From the NCBI GenBank assembly GCA_018260315.1, contig JAGLBJ010000004.1, forward strand, positions 1 to 55,638: DNA of 55,638 nucleotides. The letters run 5' to 3'. The notes beneath the pieces were generated by a model. It searched no databases, had not been told where the DNA came from, and saw nothing but the letters and a program-made list of their open reading frames with translations. Each line of letters begins with the position of its first letter. Position 1 is the stretch's first letter. The position numbers were made by a program, and so were the translations under genes. This stretch comes from Moraxellaceae bacterium. GTDB lineage: Bacteria > Pseudomonadota > Gammaproteobacteria > Pseudomonadales > Moraxellaceae. Shown in pieces: positions 48,982 to 55,638 of this stretch.

Positions 48982-49009
48982 GGCTGTTTTCATAAATTTT
49001 TAACTAGCC

Positions 49010-49030
49010 TGTGGATAACTCTGTGGATAA
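49010..49030 (-). repeat. DnaA-box cluster C (two perfect boxes, minus orientation)
   Basis: TGTGGATAA at 49010 and 49022, 12 bp apart, 170 bp before the dnaA start. It could serve origin function, dnaA autoregulation or both. Confidence 0.85.
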
Positions 49031-49143
49031 CTTTATATTTAGTCTTGGCTAACGGTTAAAATTTGCATGATGATTTTTGTAATATTGCTTATTTAATGAA
49101 CATTTTGGGTCAATTAAAGGTATTAGACCGATTCATTTTTAGG

Positions 49144-49149
49144 TACAAT
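49144..49149 (+). promoter_or_regulatory. -10 element of a dnaA promoter
   Basis: TACAAT stands 51 bp before the dnaA ATG. The nearest -35-like hexamer, TTAGAC at 49123, is only 15 bp away, so the promoter is weak or uses another spacing. Confidence 0.35.
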
Positions 49150-49200
49150 GCGTCTCCCCAAAATACTAATACTGGGAGCTGTAGTGAGTGGAATAAGCTT

Positions 49201-50586
49201 ATGGTACCCTTTTGGACACGGTGTTTAGATACTTTACGCGATGAAATACCCGACAATCTGTATAACCTTTGGATTAGGCCGCTACAGGTCAGACAAAACG
49301 AGCAAACCCTCGTTCTTTTAGCACCTAATCCCTATTTTGTAAATGAAATTACTACACTTTACGAAACACGGATCAATGAATTGGTACAGCAATACAGTAA
49401 TGGCAGTATAAAAAATGTCGTTATTACCGTGCTGTCCAGCGCGTTAAAATCTGCTGAAGAAACCACATTATTAACAGATTATGCCCATCAATCTGTCGGA
49501 CTTCATCAGGGTTCAAATGATTATGCTATTAAAGCCAAACGGGGTAAAAAAAATGCCGCGTTAGGTCGTTCCTTAAATCCGTTATTTACATTTAGTCAGT
49601 TTGTTGAAGGGCCTTCCAATCAAATGGCCTATCAGACCAGCCATAAAGTATTGGATAAACTTGGCGACCCGCAACATAATCCATTATTTTTATATGGTCC
49701 AACGGGGTTAGGTAAAACACATTTAATGCATGCGGTCGGACATAATATATTGGAACGTAAACAAAATGCCCGGGTGATGTATATTACCTCGGAACAGTTT
49801 GTCGGTAGTTTTGTGAGTGCTATTCAACAACATAAAATGGAACAGTTTAAAAAGGATTTTCGTACGCTTGATTTATTGTTAGTCGATGATATTCATCTAC
49901 TTGCAGGTAAAGAAGCGAGTTTATCTGAATTTTTTTATACCTTTAATGCGTTAATGGAAGATTCGAGGCAAATTATATTAACCTCTGACCGTTATCCAAA
50001 AGAATTAACGGAACTAGATGCGCGTTTGGTGTCGCGTTTTTCATGGGGGTTATCAGTCGGGATTGACCCGCCAGATTTGGAAACCCGTATTGAAATTTTA
50101 TTTAAAAAAGCCAGTCAAACTCAAGTTGAATTATCACGTCATTGTGCGTTATTTATTGCCCAGCAAGTCATGGGAAATGTACGAGAATTAGAAGGCGCTC
50201 TCAATAAAGTTATGGCGACTGCACGCTTTAAAGGGATCGAAATATCACTTGATATTGTAAGGGAATCGCTTAAAGATGTGGTTGCCATTCGAGCGCGAAC
50301 CATCAGTATTGATAATATTCAGCGCGTGGTTGAGGAGTATTTTCGCATTCCCCATAAAGATTTGATTGGCCCTAAACGTACACGCATTTTGGCTCGTCCT
50401 CGGCAACTGGCCATGGGACTGGCGCGCGAATTAACGCAAGAAAGTTTTCCTGAAATCGGCCAGGCCTTTGGAGGGCGCGACCATAGCACGGTCATGCATG
50501 CCTGTGAAAAGGTCATGGAACTACGCCAAATAGACCCGACCTTTGCAGAAGATTATCGTAATTTGTTACGTCTGCTACAAAATTAA
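49201..50586 (+). CDS. dnaA: Replication initiator DnaA
   Basis: 461 aa from the ATG at 49201. Domain I begins FWTRCLDTLRDEIPDNLYNLWIRPL; a poorly conserved linker follows; domain III has FVEGPSNQMAY, Walker A GPTGLGKTH, Walker B LLLVDDIHLL and the arginine finger RLVSRFSWGL. Domain IV ends with the box-reading GGRDHSTVMHACEKV. The frame is open to 49063, but the upstream 46 residues are unrelated to DnaA and overlap the origin side. The ribosome site is weak (GAGTGGAA about 7 bp upstream). It binds the boxes at 48745-49030 and starts the dnaA-dnaN-recF-gyrB row. Confidence 0.95.
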   Translation: MVPFWTRCLDTLRDEIPDNLYNLWIRPLQVRQNEQTLVLLAPNPYFVNEITTLYETRINELVQQYSNGSIKNVVITVLSSALKSAEETTLLTDYAHQSVGLHQGSNDYAIKAKRGKKNAALGRSLNPLFTFSQFVEGPSNQMAYQTSHKVLDKLGDPQHNPLFLYGPTGLGKTHLMHAVGHNILERKQNARVMYITSEQFVGSFVSAIQQHKMEQFKKDFRTLDLLLVDDIHLLAGKEASLSEFFYTFNALMEDSRQIILTSDRYPKELTELDARLVSRFSWGLSVGIDPPDLETRIEILFKKASQTQVELSRHCALFIAQQVMGNVRELEGALNKVMATARFKGIEISLDIVRESLKDVVAIRARTISIDNIQRVVEEYFRIPHKDLIGPKRTRILARPRQLAMGLARELTQESFPEIGQAFGGRDHSTVMHACEKVMELRQIDPTFAEDYRNLLRLLQN

Positions 50587-50638
50587 CCCTTTAACCCTGG
50601 AAGCTTTTAACCCATTGACCTGTTGATAGGATATTGCC

Positions 50639-51802
50639 ATGCGTTTAACGATTGCTCGACCTTTATTTTTAAAATTACTGAACCAAATGGCAAATGTCAT
50701 CGAACGTAAACATGCAGTGCCTATTTTATCGAATGTATTGTTAGAGGTTTTGCCCGAGCAAATCCGAGTAACGGGAACCGATCTAGGGGTTGAAATTGTG
50801 GCTCAGGCCCAATTACCGGCCGGTGCTGTTGAAGAACCGGGACGTATTACTTTACCGGCACGCAACTTAATTGATATTGTGAAAAGCTTACCGGCGCAGG
50901 CGACCATAAAGCTCTATGACGATGCTAAAGGCCTTTGTCATTTACATGCAGGCAGTGCAAGGATTAAGCTCGAAACGTTACCGGCAGACGATTTTCCAAG
51001 TTTGGGCGAACAGCGCGAGCATAGTAAACAAGTTGCCGTGTCGCAAGGGTCATTAAAACGTTTGATTGACAAAACAGCGTTTGCCATGGCAGTACAAGAC
51101 GTACGGTTTTATTTGACCGGCATGCTCTTTGAAATTGGGGATCATCAATTGCGTACCGTTACCACAGACGGTCATCGCCTGGCGAAGGCTGAAACCAGTG
51201 CAGAACTGGCCGGAATTGACAATTTACAAGCCATCGTGCCGCGTAAAGGCGTACTTGAGCTACAACGCTTGCTTAGCCCCGTTGATGAGCCCTTAACGGT
51301 TGTTTTAGAGCGAGATTTATTAAGTGTTAAATTAATACTAGCCGAAGAAGATGCTAAAACGGACGAACCTGCCAGTATTATAAATTTACAATTGGTTACA
51401 AAATTAATTGAAGGAAAATTTCCAGATTATCGTCGTGTGATACCGGTCAATGGCACTAAAGTCGTTAAAATAGAGCGCCTGGTATTACAACAAGCGTTGC
51501 GCCGCGTGGTTATTTTAAGTAATGAAAAGCAACGGGGGGTTCTATTGAAATTTAGTCCAAATGTATTAAATATCCAATCCTTGAATCAAAACCATGCCAG
51601 TGAAGCAATTGAAACGATTGCCATTGATTATCAAGGCGAAGCCCTGGATATGAGCTTTAATCATACTTATCTTAATGATATTTTAAATACATTGGAAGGG
51701 GAAATCATGCAGTTAACCTTGTCAGATGCCAATGCGCCTGCCTTGGTGCAGGAGCCTGAAGTATCCGATTATGTGTATGTGGTTATGCCGATGCGTTTAT
51801 AG
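50639..51802 (+). CDS. dnaN: DNA polymerase III sliding clamp (beta)
   Basis: 387 aa, slightly longer than E. coli (366), with an insert near residue 240 (LAEEDAKTDEPAS). Three clamp domains; starts MRLTIARPLFLKLLNQM, contains RYYLTGM-like VRFYLTGMLFEI, TTDGHRLA and LIEGKFPDYRRVIP, and ends YVYVVMPMRL. Forms the ring that tethers polymerase. 52 bp after dnaA and 22 bp before recF. Confidence 0.95.
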   Translation: MRLTIARPLFLKLLNQMANVIERKHAVPILSNVLLEVLPEQIRVTGTDLGVEIVAQAQLPAGAVEEPGRITLPARNLIDIVKSLPAQATIKLYDDAKGLCHLHAGSARIKLETLPADDFPSLGEQREHSKQVAVSQGSLKRLIDKTAFAMAVQDVRFYLTGMLFEIGDHQLRTVTTDGHRLAKAETSAELAGIDNLQAIVPRKGVLELQRLLSPVDEPLTVVLERDLLSVKLILAEEDAKTDEPASIINLQLVTKLIEGKFPDYRRVIPVNGTKVVKIERLVLQQALRRVVILSNEKQRGVLLKFSPNVLNIQSLNQNHASEAIETIAIDYQGEALDMSFNHTYLNDILNTLEGEIMQLTLSDANAPALVQEPEVSDYVYVVMPMRL

Positions 51803-51824
51803 AACCTGCTGTGAGGGCGTGTTG

Positions 51825-52955
51825 ATGTCGCTTCATATCCAGTCGGTTCATGTGCAACAGTTACGCAATTTGCATGACCTGCATTTAAACCATCTGCAAA
51901 CCATTAACATTATTACGGGTTTAAATGGTAGTGGCAAAAGTTCTATTTTAGAAGCGCTACATGTGTTGGCGACGGGTCGCTCTTTTCGGCGTGGGTTGGT
52001 GCGACAAATGATCGAGCATGGACAATCAGAAAGCATTGTTTTTGCAAAAGTCGGACAGCATCGCATCGGGGTCAGCAATACGGCCCAAGGTGAACAAACC
52101 TTACGTCTAGATGGCGGTACGCTTAAACGTCAGAGTGATATTGCACGATTATTACCCCTACAGTTTATTGACCCTGAAGGGTTAAACATGCTTGATAGTG
52201 GCAGCAAACCAAGACGCCAACTACTCGATTGGCTAGCGTTTCACGTGGAACCGCATTTTTATGAGCTTTGGCTGCGTTATCAACGTGCAGTAAATCAGCG
52301 TAATCAGCTACTTAAAAATACTTATGGTCATGAAGCAGAGCTTAACGCATGGGAGCACGAACTCGAGGAAAGCGGGCAACTTGTGCATGCCTTGCGGCTG
52401 ACTGCGCTGGAACGCTGGCAGTTAGCGTTTAAAGAGGTGTTGGCTACTTTATTGCCCGATCAAGTCGTTGAGTTAACTTATATACCCGGCTTTTCGCTAG
52501 ACCAGCCATTAAGCAACAGCTTGTATGAACAGCGCGAACGTGAACAACAACGGGGTCATACCCTGATTGGGCCGCATCGAGCAAGTTTAAGTTTTAAAGC
52601 AGCCTTAGGCCCTGCCGAACACGTTTTATCTCGAGGTCAGAAAAAGCTGTTAGTGTTGAGTCTTAGGTTGTCGCAGTTGCGCGTTCTTCAGCAAATTGGG
52701 CGACCAAGTGTGGTATTATTAGATGATATGGGTGCCGAGTTAGATGCACTGGCTCAGGCAAGGCTATTGCAGTCGCTACAGGGTTTGGAGAGTCAGCTGT
52801 TTATAACGACCTTGGCTTTAAAACCATTACAGGATCAACTAAAGACCCTGGGATTAACCGCACGGATATTTAAATTGCAGAACGGACAATTAGTCGATGA
52901 ATCGTTAAATTCTGAAATCTTAATTGACGCATCGCAAATTTCAACGCCTATTTAA
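51825..52955 (+). CDS. recF: Recombination and gap repair protein RecF
   Basis: 376 aa from the ATG at 51825, with GAGGG 7-8 bp upstream; an open frame from 51726 overlaps dnaN out of frame and is rejected. SMC-like ATPase: QQLRNLHDLHL, Walker A GLNGSGKSS, FIDPEGLNMLDSG, GPHRASLSF, signature LSRGQKKLLVLSLRL and Walker B VVLLDDMGAELD. Loads RecA at gaps with RecO and RecR. Confidence 0.95.
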   Translation: MSLHIQSVHVQQLRNLHDLHLNHLQTINIITGLNGSGKSSILEALHVLATGRSFRRGLVRQMIEHGQSESIVFAKVGQHRIGVSNTAQGEQTLRLDGGTLKRQSDIARLLPLQFIDPEGLNMLDSGSKPRRQLLDWLAFHVEPHFYELWLRYQRAVNQRNQLLKNTYGHEAELNAWEHELEESGQLVHALRLTALERWQLAFKEVLATLLPDQVVELTYIPGFSLDQPLSNSLYEQREREQQRGHTLIGPHRASLSFKAALGPAEHVLSRGQKKLLVLSLRLSQLRVLQQIGRPSVVLLDDMGAELDALAQARLLQSLQGLESQLFITTLALKPLQDQLKTLGLTARIFKLQNGQLVDESLNSEILIDASQISTPI

Positions 52956-53026
52956 GATTTAGCATTGTCAATATAGCTGCAATGCTATAGACCATACCGG
53001 CCCGTATCTAAGAGAATTTACTTTAA

Positions 53027-55594
<2,568 letters not shown>

Positions 55595-55638
55595 GTATTG
55601 TGCATTGAATTAAATCGTTAAAAATTAAATGCTTAAAA

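Larger units (their letters stand above)
48460..49060. other. oriC: Chromosomal replication origin oriC
   Basis: Non-coding region between rpmH and dnaA. It holds nine perfect DnaA boxes: TTATCCACA at 48745, 48938, 48949, 48961 and 48973, and its complement TGTGGATAA at 48826, 48869, 49010 and 49022. Three more boxes with one mismatch stand at 48881, 48892 and 48903. The left part, about 48460-48740, is extremely AT-rich and is the likely unwinding element. No GATC occurs in the gap between rpmH and dnaA, so Dam/SeqA control as in E. coli is not expected. Gene orientation switches here from minus to plus. Confidence 0.92.

Overview
This window reads as the chromosomal origin region of a gammaproteobacterium of the Moraxellaceae (Acinetobacter-like) type. 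The main reasons are a reductase at 16.4-17.3 kb that looks like Acinetobacter Acr1 (fatty acyl-CoA reductase), a DnaA with an Acinetobacter-like amino-terminal end, the pyrE/crc pair, purine and lysine genes in the order dapA-bamC-purC-purE-purK, and an origin region with no GATC sites. Species cannot be fixed from the sequence alone. Genes are tightly packed, and most islands of non-coding DNA are very AT-rich.

Layout. 0-1 kb: end of a PilR-type sigma-54 activator. 1.1-1.7 kb: ferritin with a possible Fur site. 1.8-6.0 kb (minus): dapA, bamC-like lipoprotein, purC, purE, purK. 6.2-10.8 kb (minus): mpl, glmU, glmS (murein recycling and UDP-GlcNAc synthesis). 11.0-12.7 kb: DUF937/OmpA envelope protein. 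13.2-15.6 kb: YgiQ radical SAM protein. 15.6-16.3 kb: AT-rich spacer with a decayed mobile-element end. 16.4-19.2 kb: acr1-like gene and ettA. 19.7-24.7 kb: cysB-type regulator converging on the sulfate ABC importer operon (sbp, cysT, cysW, cysA). 24.8-25.9 kb: a non-coding-looking island that holds two back-to-back gene relics, apparently the C-terminal ends of a DNA methyltransferase and a restriction enzyme. 26.0-28.4 kb: ppa, a MAPEG protein, cysK, a DUF2788 protein. 28.5-34.8 kb (minus): fadD, murD-ftsW, ETF-ubiquinone oxidoreductase. 35.0-35.7 kb: a gene broken by an in-frame TAG. 35.9-38.9 kb (plus): DUF1285, murI, a DUF4062 protein; then a 175-bp MITE-like element. 39.1-42.7 kb (minus): pyrE, mlaA, a SpoIIE/RsbU-type phosphatase, a small methyltransferase. 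42.8-43.7 kb: crc/xth-type gene.

Origin. From 43.7 to 48.4 kb the minus strand carries rpmH, rnpA, yidD, yidC and mnmE. From 49.2 to 55.6 kb the plus strand carries dnaA, dnaN, recF and gyrB. Between rpmH and dnaA (48.4-49.2 kb) lie nine perfect DnaA boxes plus three one-mismatch boxes, arranged in three phased clusters of alternating orientation beside a very AT-rich tract: this is almost certainly oriC. Most genes left of it point left and all genes right of it point right, as expected for replichores diverging from this point.

The points most worth a second look are the phased inverted DnaA-box arrays, the restriction-modification relic at 25.1-25.8 kb, the amber-interrupted gene at 35.1-35.7 kb, the MITE with a diverged second copy of its end 23 kb away, the solitary DUF4062 gene beside that MITE, and a strong terminator plus 450-bp AT-rich spacer separating rpmH from rnpA.
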